Below, piece by piece: positions 32,020 through 40,873 of a stretch of DNA of 64,000 nt; positions within the stretch are counted from its first letter, which is position 1; every line of letters begins with the position of its first letter. Below the pieces are notes generated by a model. That model made no database searches and was not told the DNA's origin. It worked only from the letters and a program-made list of their open reading frames with translations. This stretch comes from Natrinema saccharevitans (GTDB lineage: Archaea > Halobacteriota > Halobacteria > Halobacteriales > Natrialbaceae), in assembly GCF_001953745.1 (NCBI RefSeq), contig NZ_LWLN01000001.1, positions 62,001 to 126,000 of the forward strand, read 5' to 3'. The translations under genes were made by a program, and so were the position numbers.

Positions 32020-32041
32020 TTGTCCCTTCCTAGCAACCACC

Positions 32042-32767
32042 ATGGCCGCAACAGTTGGCCCAGAATCCATTTGGCTGTGGATCGGCACGATCGGAATGAC
32101 CCTCGGAACCCTGTATTTCGTCGGGCGCGGACGCGGCGTTCGCGACCGAAAGATGCAGGAGTTCTACATCATCACGATCTTCATTACGACCATCGCCGCC
32201 GCGATGTACTTCGCGATGGCGACCGGCTTCGGCGTCACCGAAGTCATGGTCGGCGACGAGGCGCTCACGATCTACTGGGCGCGCTATGCCGACTGGCTGT
32301 TCACGACGCCGCTGTTGCTGCTCGACCTCTCGCTGCTGGCCGGGGCGAACCGAAACACGATCGCGACGCTGATCGGACTCGACGTCTTCATGATCGGGAC
32401 CGGTCTGATCGCGGCGTTCGCGTCCACCCCGGGCACCCGGATCGCCTGGTGGGCGATCAGCACCGGCGCTCTGCTCGCCCTGCTGTACGTCCTCGTCGGG
32501 ACGCTCTCCGAGAACGCGCGCAGTCAGTCCCCCGAGGTCGCATCGCTGTTCGGGCGACTCCGCAACCTGGTTATCGTGCTGTGGTTCCTCTACCCGGTGG
32601 TCTGGATCCTCGGCACGGAGGGGACGTTCGGCATCCTCCCACTGTACTGGGAAACCGCCGCGTTCATGGTACTCGATCTCTCGGCGAAGGTCGGATTCGG
32701 AGTGGTCCTGCTCCGGAGTCGCTCCGTCCTCGAGCGAGTCACGACGCCGACGGCCGCGCCGGCCTGA
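32042..32767 (+). CDS. bop: bacteriorhodopsin, light-driven outward proton pump
   Basis: A 241-residue seven-helix retinal protein. The key residues (Halobacterium salinarum numbering in brackets) are all there: Arg81 [82], Asp84 [85] and Asp95 [96] in ARYADWLFTTPLLLLDL, Asp114 [115] in IGLDVFMIGTG, Glu193 [194] and Glu204 [204] in the release group, Asp212 [212] and the retinal Schiff-base Lys216 [216] in MVLDLSAKVGFGVVLL. Asp95 (proton donor) plus Asp84 (acceptor) show a true proton pump, not a sensor. Leu93-type residues in LLLLDL fit green absorption. The N-terminus MAATVGPESIW is short, without the long Halobacterium leader. It is followed by hop, crtY and brp/blh on the same strand. Confidence 0.97.
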   Translation: MAATVGPESIWLWIGTIGMTLGTLYFVGRGRGVRDRKMQEFYIITIFITTIAAAMYFAMATGFGVTEVMVGDEALTIYWARYADWLFTTPLLLLDLSLLAGANRNTIATLIGLDVFMIGTGLIAAFASTPGTRIAWWAISTGALLALLYVLVGTLSENARSQSPEVASLFGRLRNLVIVLWFLYPVVWILGTEGTFGILPLYWETAAFMVLDLSAKVGFGVVLLRSRSVLERVTTPTAAPA

Positions 32768-32923
32768 GATCGCACATCGACTCCCGGCGATCGGCTTCGC
32801 GACGCTTGCCTCGGAGCCGACCCGCGACGGACTTCTCTTACCGGTTCGAACGCGAGTACCCCGCTGCTGGCACCCGAACCGACGCGGTAGCGGAACCTCG
32901 GCCGCTTTTCAGTCACTGCTCGT

Positions 32924-32956
32924 GAGTGTCTCTCTCGAGACGGACACTCGTTTATG
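32924..32956 (+). promoter_or_regulatory. palindrome plus TATA box before hop
   Basis: An imperfect 26-base palindrome at 32924-32949, with GAGTGTC and GACACTC as outer arms and GTCTC / GAGAC as inner arms. It is followed at once by TTTATG at 32951-32956, a TATA box about 29-34 bases before the hop ATG. A dimeric regulator bound here would touch the core promoter. Confidence 0.55.
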
Positions 32957-32984
32957 TGTCGCGCCAGTGAAGTGATCCGCGTCC

Positions 32985-33860
32985 ATGCAGTCAGTCCACG
33001 ACCTCGGTTTTCGCGCCCAGCACGCCGTCCTGCAAAACGGCGCGGCGGATCGGGAACTATTCGAGTACGTCTTCGGCGGTGACAACACCTTGCTCGCGCT
33101 GTCGTTCGTCCTCAACATCGCCCTCGCGGGGATCACCATCCTCGCGATCGCTTACCTCGGACGGCATCTGACGGCCCCCCGTTCGAAGGCGATCGCGACG
33201 GCCCTGATGCTGATCTCGATCGTTTCGATCTCGAGTTACACCGGGCTCACGTCGGGGCTGACGCTGGGTGTCGTCGAGATGCCACCGGGACACCCCGCCG
33301 CGGGTGCGACGACGGCCGGTCAGGACGGCGTCCTGACGATGTGGGGTCGATACCTCACGTGGACGTTCTCGACCCCGTTCATCCTGATCGCACTCGGGAT
33401 GATAGCCGGGTCGGACTGGACGAAGATCCTCACGGCCTGTGCGTTTACGATCGCGATGTGTGTCACTGGCCTCGCCGCCGCGTTGACCACGTCCTCGCTG
33501 GTGCTTCGCTGGTGGTGGTTTGCCCTGTCAACGATCTTCTTCCTCGTGATCGTCTACATCATCCTCGTCGACTGGACCGCCGAGGCGTCGGCGACGGGAA
33601 CGGCCGATCTGTTCCGGACGCTGAAACTCCTCACCGTCGTCGGCTGGTTCGGCTATCCGATCCTCTGGGCGCTCGGCGTCGAGGGATTCGCCGTGCTGGA
33701 TGTCACCGTCACCTCCTGGGGGTACAGCATCCTCGACGTGATCACGAAGTACGTCGTGACCGGCGTCGCCATGCTCTACGTCGTCGACGAACCCGACGCG
33801 ATCACCGGCGAGGCGGACTACGGCACCAGCATGTCCGGATTCGACCCGGGCGACGACTGA
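32985..33860 (+). CDS. hop: halorhodopsin, light-driven inward chloride pump
   Basis: A 291-residue retinal protein. The motif YLTWTFSTPFILIALG has Thr125, Ser129 and Ala136 where bacteriorhodopsin has Asp85, Thr89 and Asp96, which is the TSA pattern of chloride pumps. The Schiff-base Lys is 255 and the counter-ion Asp 251 in SWGYSILDVITKYVVTGVAM; Arg122 precedes the Thr. There is a 25-residue N-terminal extension before helix A, as in other halorhodopsins. The promoter palindrome and TATA are separate from the bop promoter, so chloride pumping can be controlled separately. Convergent or overlapping genes are absent. Confidence 0.95.
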   Translation: MQSVHDLGFRAQHAVLQNGAADRELFEYVFGGDNTLLALSFVLNIALAGITILAIAYLGRHLTAPRSKAIATALMLISIVSISSYTGLTSGLTLGVVEMPPGHPAAGATTAGQDGVLTMWGRYLTWTFSTPFILIALGMIAGSDWTKILTACAFTIAMCVTGLAAALTTSSLVLRWWWFALSTIFFLVIVYIILVDWTAEASATGTADLFRTLKLLTVVGWFGYPILWALGVEGFAVLDVTVTSWGYSILDVITKYVVTGVAMLYVVDEPDAITGEADYGTSMSGFDPGDD

Positions 33861-34076
33861 TCGAACCGAATGCCATCCGATCCGCAATCGATCCGTGACC
33901 GTCGACGGCGTTTCCGTCCGGGGTACGTCTTCGCGACCGTCTTCGACGGCTTTCGATCGACCGTCCCCGACTGTCCCTAACCAGTATGGACGCGGCGCTA
34001 TTCGGATCCCGTTCGTACAGCATCTACGGAAGTCCCGGCTCCCGCCGCTGCGCCGTCGGCGAACGTTGACTCACCC

Positions 34077-34859
34077 ATGACCACCCAGTTCACGTACTTC
34101 GGAATCCACCTCGTGTTCCTGCTGCCGCCAATCCTGATTCTGGGGTTGCTCGCGATCCGGCGCGACCGTGCCTGGTGGGGGGTTCGCCCTCTCTCGGGAC
34201 TCGGCATCATGATCGCCCTCGCGGTCGTCTACACGACGCCCTTTACGAACCGCCTCATCCCCGTCGGCGTCTGGTGGTACGGAGACGGTGCCGTCCTCGC
34301 GACCGTCTGGTACACGCCGATCGAGGAGTACTTCTTTTTTATCCTCCAGCCGATACTGACCGCTCTCTGGCTGTTTCAGGTGAGACCGAGCGCCGATCGG
34401 TCGCTGGCGATTCCCCGTATACACCGGCTGCTCGGCGCCGCCGGCGGACTGGTGATCGCCGTCGTCGGCTGGGTACTTCTCGACAGCACTGCGACGTACT
34501 ATCTGGGCTGGCTGCTCCTCTGGGCCGGGCCGGTCCTCGCTCTCCAGTGGGGTTTCGGGTCGACGTACCTGTGGACCGTCCGCCGGCCGCTGCTTGTCGC
34601 GATCGCCGTCCCGACGCTGTACCTCTGGCTCGTCGACCGGATCGCGATCGAACTCGGCGTCTGGGTCATCTCCGACGCGTACACCACCGGGTACGCACTC
34701 TTCGGACTCCCGATCGAAGAGGCACTGTTCTTCCTCGTGACGAATCTCTTCGTCGTCCAGGGGATCACCATGTACGTCTGGGTACTCGATCGAATCAGCG
34801 GCGCTTCGGCGTTGACGGCCGACCCTCCGGGGATTCCGACGACTTCCGATGACCGGTGA
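34077..34859 (+). CDS. crtY: lycopene beta-cyclase (archaeal fused CrtYc-CrtYd type)
   Basis: A 260-residue, seven-or-so-helix membrane enzyme that closes both rings of lycopene to give beta-carotene. It carries the two conserved acidic motifs of the heterodimeric-type cyclases in one chain: TPIEEYFFFILQP (about 80-92) in the first half and LPIEEALFFLVTN (about 217-229) in the second. Each half is a three-helix module. The gene overlaps the following brp/blh gene by 11 bases, so they are translationally coupled, which fits the pathway: beta-carotene is the substrate of Brp/Blh. No TATA box is obvious before it, and a read-through from hop is possible. Confidence 0.93.
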   Translation: MTTQFTYFGIHLVFLLPPILILGLLAIRRDRAWWGVRPLSGLGIMIALAVVYTTPFTNRLIPVGVWWYGDGAVLATVWYTPIEEYFFFILQPILTALWLFQVRPSADRSLAIPRIHRLLGAAGGLVIAVVGWVLLDSTATYYLGWLLLWAGPVLALQWGFGSTYLWTVRRPLLVAIAVPTLYLWLVDRIAIELGVWVISDAYTTGYALFGLPIEEALFFLVTNLFVVQGITMYVWVLDRISGASALTADPPGIPTTSDDR

Positions 34860-35889
34860 CGTGCGAGCGAGCGCCGAGAGCCGGTCGCAGGCCGCTCGGC
34901 TGAGTCTCGGCTCCGCCTCGCTGCTCGCCGTCGCCGCCGTGGCGACGATCGTCTTCGGATCACCGCCGCTCGTCTACCAGTACGTGCCGCTGGCGCTCAG
35001 CGTCCTCGTTCTCGGACTTCCCCACGGCGCCGTCGACCACCTCGTGGTACCGCGGGCCCGAGACGACCCGGTCACGCCGCGATCGCTCGCGTTCGTCGGC
35101 GCCCTCTACCTGTTTCTCGGGTCTGCCTACGCCCTCGTCTGGGTCCTCGAGCCCGTCGCCGCGTTCGTCCTGTTCATCCTCGTCACGCTCGTCCACTGGG
35201 GGCAGGGTGACGTCTACGCGCTCCTCGAGTTCCTCGGTGCCGACCACCTCGAGACGCGGGCCAGCCGGCTGCTCGCCCTCCTCGTCAGGGGTGGCCTCCC
35301 GATGCTCGTCCCGCTGGTCGCCTTTCCGGCGCAGTACGCGTTCGTCGCCGAGACGATCGTCGGGCTGTTCGACCCCGGCGCGGCGGCCGCGCTCGAGCCC
35401 CTCTTCGAACCGGTAGTTCGGGCGGCCGTGACGGTCGGGTTCGGATCCCTGATCGCACTCTCGCTCACCCTCGGGTTCCGCCGAACGAGTCCCGGCGAGC
35501 GGCGGCCGTGGCTCGTCGACGCCGCGGAGACGATCGGCCTCGTCGGCTTCTTCGCCACCGTCCCGCCGATCCTCGCCATCGGTCTCTACTTCTGTTTTTG
35601 GCACTCGCTTCGACACGTCCTCAGAACGATGCTCGTCGATCCCGTCGCCAACGCGGCCCTCGAACGCGGGGCGATTCGGGCCGCGTTTCGCCGCTTCGCC
35701 CGTGACGCGACACCGCTGACCCTCGCCGCGCTGGGCGTCCTCGTCGGTATCTGGCTCGTCGTCCCCCGGACGCCCGCGACCGTCCCCGACGTCCTCGCGG
35801 TCTATCTGGTCGCGATCGCCGTGCTGACGCTCCCGCACGTCGTCGTGGTCACGCTGCTCGATCGCGAAGCGGGGGTCTGGTCGCCCTGA
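34849..35889 (+). CDS. blh: Brp/Blh family beta-carotene 15,15'-oxygenase (retinal-forming)
   Basis: A 346-residue polytopic membrane enzyme that cleaves beta-carotene into two retinals. The iron-binding histidines are seen in their usual places: GLPHGAVDHLVVP (His59, His64), TLVHWGQGD (about His115), FCFWHSLRHVLRT (about 249-257) and TLPHVVVV (near 331). Length and helix number suit the family. It starts inside the last codons of crtY and is the last gene of the rhodopsin cluster. The bop, hop, crtY and blh set gives the cell all that is needed to make holo-pumps from lycopene. It converges on the PIN-ATPase gene (107 bases between stops). Confidence 0.93.
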   Translation: MTGDVRASAESRSQAARLSLGSASLLAVAAVATIVFGSPPLVYQYVPLALSVLVLGLPHGAVDHLVVPRARDDPVTPRSLAFVGALYLFLGSAYALVWVLEPVAAFVLFILVTLVHWGQGDVYALLEFLGADHLETRASRLLALLVRGGLPMLVPLVAFPAQYAFVAETIVGLFDPGAAAALEPLFEPVVRAAVTVGFGSLIALSLTLGFRRTSPGERRPWLVDAAETIGLVGFFATVPPILAIGLYFCFWHSLRHVLRTMLVDPVANAALERGAIRAAFRRFARDATPLTLAALGVLVGIWLVVPRTPATVPDVLAVYLVAIAVLTLPHVVVVTLLDREAGVWSP

Positions 35890-35969
35890 GCCGAGACGCC
35901 GGTCGCTCGCGAAAAATCTGGATCAAAAAGCCGCTCACTCGCTTCGCTCGCTCACTGCGTTCGCTCCGA

Positions 35970-35988
35970 ACCGCGCACCGCTCGCGGT
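35970..35988. terminator. inverted repeat between convergent genes
   Basis: ACCGCG / CGCGGT arms around a seven-base loop, preceded by CGCTCGCTTCGCTCGCTCAC, a common haloarchaeal spacer sequence. There is no T-run after it, so it may only mark the shared end of two convergent transcripts. Confidence 0.3.
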
Positions 35989-35996
35989 ACAGTTGC

Positions 35997-37874
35997 TTAC
36001 GATGGCACGACCGTGATCGGATCCTTCCGGTCGATCGCCCGCTCGAGTTCCTCCGCGATCGCGCTGCCCCGCGAAACCTGAATCTCGCCGCCGCGGCTCA
36101 CCGTCGCGGTAAAGAGGTACTCGCCGGCGGCCTGAATCTCGACGGTCTCGCCGTGGTTGCCGTCGACGGGGATGACGATGTGCCGGGAGGTGATCTCGGG
36201 CTGGACCATCTGGCCGGCTTGCGACCCGCCGCCACCGCCGCCGTTGGCGCTGGCACCGCCGCCCGCGCCGCCCGCGCCGTAGTTGGGGTTCTCGTCGTGG
36301 GTCCGGACGTCGATGTCGATGCCCAGCCGGTTCTCGACGTCGGTGATCCGACCGCCGCCCTTGCCGATGACGCTCGAGATGTCGTCCTCCTCGACGTAGA
36401 CGACGGCTTTGTCCTGACTTCCGAGTTCGACGTCGACGTAGCCGCGGGCGATCGAGCGGATCTCGCGTTCGATCTCCTGTTTGGCGATGCGGTCGACGCC
36501 GGACTCGGTTCCGGGGCCGCCGTCCTCGTCGTTCAGCGGGACGGTGACGACCTGTCGGTTGAACGTGTAAATCTCGTACTCGGGCTCGCCGGTCCGGAAG
36601 TTCGTGACCTGAATGACCGGCCGCGCGAGGTCCTCTTCCGTGAGGCCGGCGGGGACTTTGACCTCGGTCCTGACGTCGTAGACCGTCTCGACCTCGCCGG
36701 CCTCGATGTAGACGACGGTGTCGACGACCTGCGGGATCATTCCGAGTTCGACCCGACCGACCAGTCGCTGGAGGGCGTCGATCGGCCGCGTCGCGTGGAC
36801 GACGCCGATCATGCCGACGCCGGCCAGGCGCATGTCCGCGAAGACCTCGAAGTCGTCGGTCTTGCGGACCTCGTCGTAGATCGTGTAGTCCGGCCGCACC
36901 ATCAGCAGGGCGTCGGCGGTCTTTGCCATCTCGCCGCCCAGTTCCGTGTACTGAGTGATGTCGGGGCCGACCTGCAGGTCCCGCGGTTTCTCCATGGTCT
37001 TGACCGAGTAGTCGTGATCCGCGATGTAGCGGGCGACCGCCTGCGCGAACGTCGACTTCCCGGCCCCGGGCGCACCGGAGATCAGGACGCCGCGCTGGCG
37101 CTCGAGCAGTCGCTCTTTGAGTTCGTCGGCGTGCTCGTAGTCCTCGATGTCGGTCTGGGCGATCGGCCGGACGGCGGTAATCTCGATGCCGTCCGAGAAT
37201 GGCGGCCGGCCGATCGCGATCCGGTAGTCGCGAAACTGGACGATCTGCATCCCGGGCTCCGAGAGTTCGATGAAGCCGTCCGGGGACTCCTTGGCACCCT
37301 CGACGACCTCGCGGGCGTACTCGTCCATCGTCGCCTCGTCCGTGGGTTCGTCGGCGATCGGCTCGTAGACCATCGCGCCGAGTTCGCCGCGCTTGGCTTT
37401 GGGGACGGTGTCGGTCTTGAGGTGGACACTCATCGTCTGCTCGTCGAAGAAGTCCTCGACGGCGAGCGTCCCGACCTCCCGTACCTCGGGCGAGACGTGT
37501 TCGACCGCGAGGCCCTTCGCCTGTGCGACCTCGGCCTGAACGACGTCGCTAGTGACGAACGTCGCGTCCAGTTCCTCCGCGAGGTCCCGAATGAGGGCGT
37601 CGATCTCACCCTCCGAGGCGTGGCCTCGCTCGATGGCGTTGGGCCGTTCCCCGACGTACTCGAGGTCGACGACGCCGTCGTCGGCCAGCTCGGCCAGCCG
37701 CTGGAGTTCCTCGAGACCGTCCCAGCCGCTGTCGATCCCGTCGTTTGCCTGCGCCTCGAGTTCCGCGACGACCGCCTCGGGCACGCAGATCGTCGCTCCC
37801 TCGAACTGCCCGTCTTCGATAGTCGCCGAGACGCGGCCGTCGATGACCACGCTCGTGTCCGGCACGACGTTCAT
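35997..37874 (-). CDS. PIN-domain / PilT-type ATPase / KH-domain protein
   Basis: A 625-residue three-part protein. Residues 1-125 are a PIN domain, with acidic residues Asp6, Glu39-40, Asp92 and Asp110 (VPDTSVVIDG, VTSD) as in RNA-cutting nucleases. Residues about 200-460 form a PilT/VirB11-like ATPase (Walker A GAPGAGKSTFA at 267-275, the later TIYDEVRKTDDFEVFADMRL with Walker B and Asp box). Residues about 490-520 are a KH RNA-binding domain (ISSVIGKGGGRI). A poly-glycine linker (GGGGGGSQ) separates it from a final domain. The combination suggests ATP-driven RNA processing in the cytoplasm. The start MNVVPDTSV at 37874 is preferred; the longer frame upstream is antisense to hemAT. Confidence 0.9.
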   Translation of the reverse strand: MNVVPDTSVVIDGRVSATIEDGQFEGATICVPEAVVAELEAQANDGIDSGWDGLEELQRLAELADDGVVDLEYVGERPNAIERGHASEGEIDALIRDLAEELDATFVTSDVVQAEVAQAKGLAVEHVSPEVREVGTLAVEDFFDEQTMSVHLKTDTVPKAKRGELGAMVYEPIADEPTDEATMDEYAREVVEGAKESPDGFIELSEPGMQIVQFRDYRIAIGRPPFSDGIEITAVRPIAQTDIEDYEHADELKERLLERQRGVLISGAPGAGKSTFAQAVARYIADHDYSVKTMEKPRDLQVGPDITQYTELGGEMAKTADALLMVRPDYTIYDEVRKTDDFEVFADMRLAGVGMIGVVHATRPIDALQRLVGRVELGMIPQVVDTVVYIEAGEVETVYDVRTEVKVPAGLTEEDLARPVIQVTNFRTGEPEYEIYTFNRQVVTVPLNDEDGGPGTESGVDRIAKQEIEREIRSIARGYVDVELGSQDKAVVYVEEDDISSVIGKGGGRITDVENRLGIDIDVRTHDENPNYGAGGAGGGASANGGGGGGSQAGQMVQPEITSRHIVIPVDGNHGETVEIQAAGEYLFTATVSRGGEIQVSRGSAIAEELERAIDRKDPITVVPS

Positions 37875-37895
37875 ACGTAATCTGGTCGACGTACG

Positions 37896-37903
37896 CCTAT
37901 AAG
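37896..37903 (-). promoter_or_regulatory. TATA box of the PIN-ATPase gene
   Basis: The minus strand reads CTTATAGG 22-29 bases before the ATG at 37874, the spacing of a leaderless haloarchaeal mRNA. The divergent hemAT gene has its own ACTTAATG-like box near 37997. Confidence 0.55.
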
Positions 37904-38027
37904 GGTGTTCACAGCGAACCCGGGCCGTTCGGCCCCGTCTCACGCGCCGTCTACCGACGCCGCGTCCAATTCCTATCCGACGGGAACACTCACGGAACTT
38001 AATGAAACGACCAAACACGTTTCCGCC

Positions 38028-39674
38028 ATGCAACCGCAGGAGACGTTCGGCCGCGGCGGACTCAACGGTTTTCTCGACGTCGACGACCTCATCGATCGAA
38101 TCGGACTCGACGAAGACGAAATCGAGTGGCGCAAGGAGTTTATCGGGTTCGACGAGGCCGACGAGCGCCGGCTGGCCGACCTCGAACCGCTCTTGCAGGC
38201 CAACTCGGAGACGATCGCCGACGACTTCTACGAGAACGTCTTCGAGTACGAGCAGACTCGAGCGATCGTCGACCGCTCGCCGAAGGGGGTAGACGCGCTC
38301 AAACAGACCCAGCAGGCGTATCTCGTCTCGCTGGCGACCGGCGACTACGATCAGTCGTACTTCGAGAACCGGACCCGGATCGGCAAACTCCACGAGATGC
38401 TCGATATGCCCCTGAAACACTACGTGGGGCAGTACGGCGTCTACTACGATCTCCTCCTGTCGCGGATGAACGAGCGCGTGCAAGCACAGGTGGTCGAGGC
38501 CATCGAGGAGTGGGCCGCCGAGCGCGAGGCCGAGCAGGACGCGGGCGGTCTCGGCCGGTTCGTCGGCGCACTCGGACTGGGCGGCGAGGACGGGGACGGC
38601 GACGACGGCCTCGAGGAGTCGTTCGAGCGGGCCGTCAGAGACGCCATCGACGAGGGCATGATGGACGTCCTCTCGCTGTTGCGGATCATCAACCTCGACA
38701 TGCAGGTCGCGACCGACACGTACGTCGACTCCTACGCCCAGCGGCTCGAGGAGTCGATCGAGCGTCGGAAGCGCCTCGCCGAGGAGGTCGAAACGGACGT
38801 TCAGACGCCCCTCGGAGAGCTGTACGACGCCAGCGAGGCCGTCGCGAAACGCGCCGAAGCGATCAGCGACCACACGGAGTCCCAGGCGACGGGCATCACG
38901 CAGGCCGCGCGCGAACTCGACGAGGTCAGCGCCGCCGTCGAGGAAGTCGCAAGCGTCGCCGACGAGGTCAGCGACGAGAGCGACCGGACCGAGCGCCTCG
39001 CGGCCGAGGGCGTCGAGGCGGCCGACGACGCGTTGGACGAACTCGAGGCCATCGAGGGCGCGACCGACCGCGTCGCCGAGGCGGTCGACGGACTCGCGGC
39101 CCGGACCGACGAGATCGACGAGATCGTCGACCGGCTCGACGACCTCGCCGAGCGAACCACGGTGCTGGCGGCCAACGCCAAGATCGAGTCCTCCCGATCG
39201 GGCGACCAGGCCAGCGAGACCATGGGCGTCATCGCGGAGGAAGTGCGATCGTTCGCAGAGCAGACGAAAGACGACCTCGCGGAGATCGAAGACGCCGTCG
39301 AAGCCGTTCGCGAGGACGCGGCCGCGACGGTCGCGACGACCGAGGAGACCGTCGCTCGCGTCGACACCGGAACCGATCGCGTCCGGGAGACGATCGACTC
39401 GCTCGAGGAGATCCACGAGGCGGCCGAATCGACGGCCGCCGGCATGGAAGACGTCGCGACCGCGGCCGACCAGCAGGCCCACGGGGTCGAGACGACGGCC
39501 GAGACGCTCGCGGACCTCTCGAAGTCGGCCGACAAGGTCGCGAGCGCCGCGGAATCGGTCGCAGCGGCGAGCCAGCAACAGACCGCCAGTCTGCGTGAGG
39601 TACGGCAGTCGGTCGCCCGGCTCACCGACGAGGAGGCCGAGCCGGCACAGCCCGTCTACGAGCGCGTGGACTAA
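38028..39674 (+). CDS. hemAT: HemAT-type globin-coupled methyl-accepting transducer
   Basis: A 548-residue soluble transducer. Residues about 20-195 are a globin-coupled sensor; the proximal heme ligand is His122 in NRTRIGKLHEMLDMPLKHYV, and the distal region contains the conserved Tyr. A glutamate-rich linker (about 175-205) leads to a long coiled coil, with the highly conserved hairpin tip at about 365-410 (TTVLAANAKIESSRSGD). There are no membrane segments, in line with Halobacterium HemAT, which senses O2 and gives an aerophobic response through CheA. I start at MQPQETFGRGG (38028), 41 codons after the first in-frame ATG, which is inside the divergent promoter. No che genes are in this window. 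Confidence 0.92.
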   Translation: MQPQETFGRGGLNGFLDVDDLIDRIGLDEDEIEWRKEFIGFDEADERRLADLEPLLQANSETIADDFYENVFEYEQTRAIVDRSPKGVDALKQTQQAYLVSLATGDYDQSYFENRTRIGKLHEMLDMPLKHYVGQYGVYYDLLLSRMNERVQAQVVEAIEEWAAEREAEQDAGGLGRFVGALGLGGEDGDGDDGLEESFERAVRDAIDEGMMDVLSLLRIINLDMQVATDTYVDSYAQRLEESIERRKRLAEEVETDVQTPLGELYDASEAVAKRAEAISDHTESQATGITQAARELDEVSAAVEEVASVADEVSDESDRTERLAAEGVEAADDALDELEAIEGATDRVAEAVDGLAARTDEIDEIVDRLDDLAERTTVLAANAKIESSRSGDQASETMGVIAEEVRSFAEQTKDDLAEIEDAVEAVREDAAATVATTEETVARVDTGTDRVRETIDSLEEIHEAAESTAAGMEDVATAADQQAHGVETTAETLADLSKSADKVASAAESVAAASQQQTASLREVRQSVARLTDEEAEPAQPVYERVD

Positions 39675-39736
39675 CGTCGCCGACCGGCCCCGCCGGTTCC
39701 GATGCACTGAACAGCGCCGCCGTCGACGAGTCCGCC

Positions 39737-40846
39737 ATGACGCTCGTCGAACTGACCCGCGACCTCGCCGCGATTCCGAGCCACGGGGACGCGACCGCCG
39801 CCGGCGACTTCATAGCGGAGTGGCTCCGTACGGAAACCGACGCGGCCGTGACTCGAGACGGGATCGGAAACGTGATCGCTCGAAAGGGAACCGGCGAGGA
39901 GACGCTGGCGCTGGTTGGACACCACGACGTCGTCGAACCGGCCGCGTCGCAAGTCGCTGACGCGGACCCGGGTACGAGTACGGACGGCCCGGGCGAGTAC
40001 GTCGTCGAGGAACGCGGCGGCCGGCTCTACGGCCGCGGCACGGCGGACATGAAGGGCGCGCTCGCGGCTGCCCTGCTGGCCTTCCGCGAGGGCGATCCGG
40101 CCGGGGAACTCGTCTTCGCGAGCTTCGTCGGCGAGGAGGTCGGCGGCGTCGGTGCCCGACACGCGATCGACGACGGGTTCGCTCCCGACTACGCCGTGGT
40201 CGGCGAAGGATCGACGAACTACTCGGGGCCGGACGTCACCGACGTGGCGGTCGCCCACAAGGGCCGGCGCGGGAGTACGATCACCGCCCGCGGCACCGCC
40301 GCCCACGCCAGCGAGGCCGACGCCGGCGAGAACGCGATCTACCGCGCCACCGCGGCCGTCGACCGCGTCCGCGACCTCGCCGTCCCCTCGGTCGACGTCG
40401 CGGGCGAGACCCTCGAGGGCCGGCTCACCGTCACGGAGATCGAGGGCGGGTCGGCGATGAACGTCGTCCCCGCCCGCTGTGCGTGTACCGTCGACGAGCG
40501 GACGGTCCCCGGCGAGCGCGCCGCCCTCGAGCGGGTCGCGGACATCGCGGGGGTCGAGTGGACCGTCGACCAGGACCTGCCACCGATGCGCTGTGGGGAC
40601 GCGGCCTTCGCCGACGCGGTGCTGGCGGCCGCCGACGCCGCGCAGGCGGGCGACCCCGAACTCGTGACGAAACCCCACGCGACGGACGCGGGCTGGCTCG
40701 CCGCGGCCGGGGCCGAGTGCGTGATCTACGGCCCCTCGGAGCCCGGCGAGGCCCACACCGACGACGAGAGCGTCTCGATCGACGTCCTCGAGCGGTGTCG
40801 GGACACCTACCGGCGGGTGGCGGAGTCGTGGCCGACTGCACCGTGA
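39737..40846 (+). CDS. M20 family zinc metallopeptidase (ArgE/DapE-like)
   Basis: A 369-residue M20 peptidase/deacylase. Zinc-site motifs are LVGHHDVVEP (His-x-Asp), GRGTADMKGALAAA and the catalytic glutamate pair in FVGEEVGGVG, followed by a dimerisation domain with AHKGRRGSTITARGTAAHAS and the late His near GEAHTDDESV. This could be a succinyl-diaminopimelate desuccinylase, an acetylornithine/acetyl-lysine deacetylase or a dipeptidase; sequence alone does not decide. No lysine or arginine biosynthesis genes lie next to it. The gene is 62 bases after hemAT on the same strand. Confidence 0.88.
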   Translation: MTLVELTRDLAAIPSHGDATAAGDFIAEWLRTETDAAVTRDGIGNVIARKGTGEETLALVGHHDVVEPAASQVADADPGTSTDGPGEYVVEERGGRLYGRGTADMKGALAAALLAFREGDPAGELVFASFVGEEVGGVGARHAIDDGFAPDYAVVGEGSTNYSGPDVTDVAVAHKGRRGSTITARGTAAHASEADAGENAIYRATAAVDRVRDLAVPSVDVAGETLEGRLTVTEIEGGSAMNVVPARCACTVDERTVPGERAALERVADIAGVEWTVDQDLPPMRCGDAAFADAVLAAADAAQAGDPELVTKPHATDAGWLAAAGAECVIYGPSEPGEAHTDDESVSIDVLERCRDTYRRVAESWPTAP

Positions 40847-40873
40847 CGGGGCGGGTCTCAGTGACCGCGCGGC

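Noticed and set aside
32909-33139. Minus-strand 76-codon frame overlapping the hop start
   Set aside because: It has no family features and covers the hop promoter palindrome and the conserved halorhodopsin N-terminus.
37875-39707. Long minus-strand frame continuing upstream of the PIN-ATPase start, antisense to hemAT
   Set aside because: Composition is Arg/Gly/Asp-rich shadow sequence, the PIN domain starts cleanly at 37874 with a TATA box 22-29 bases before, and hemAT on the other strand is a complete conserved gene.
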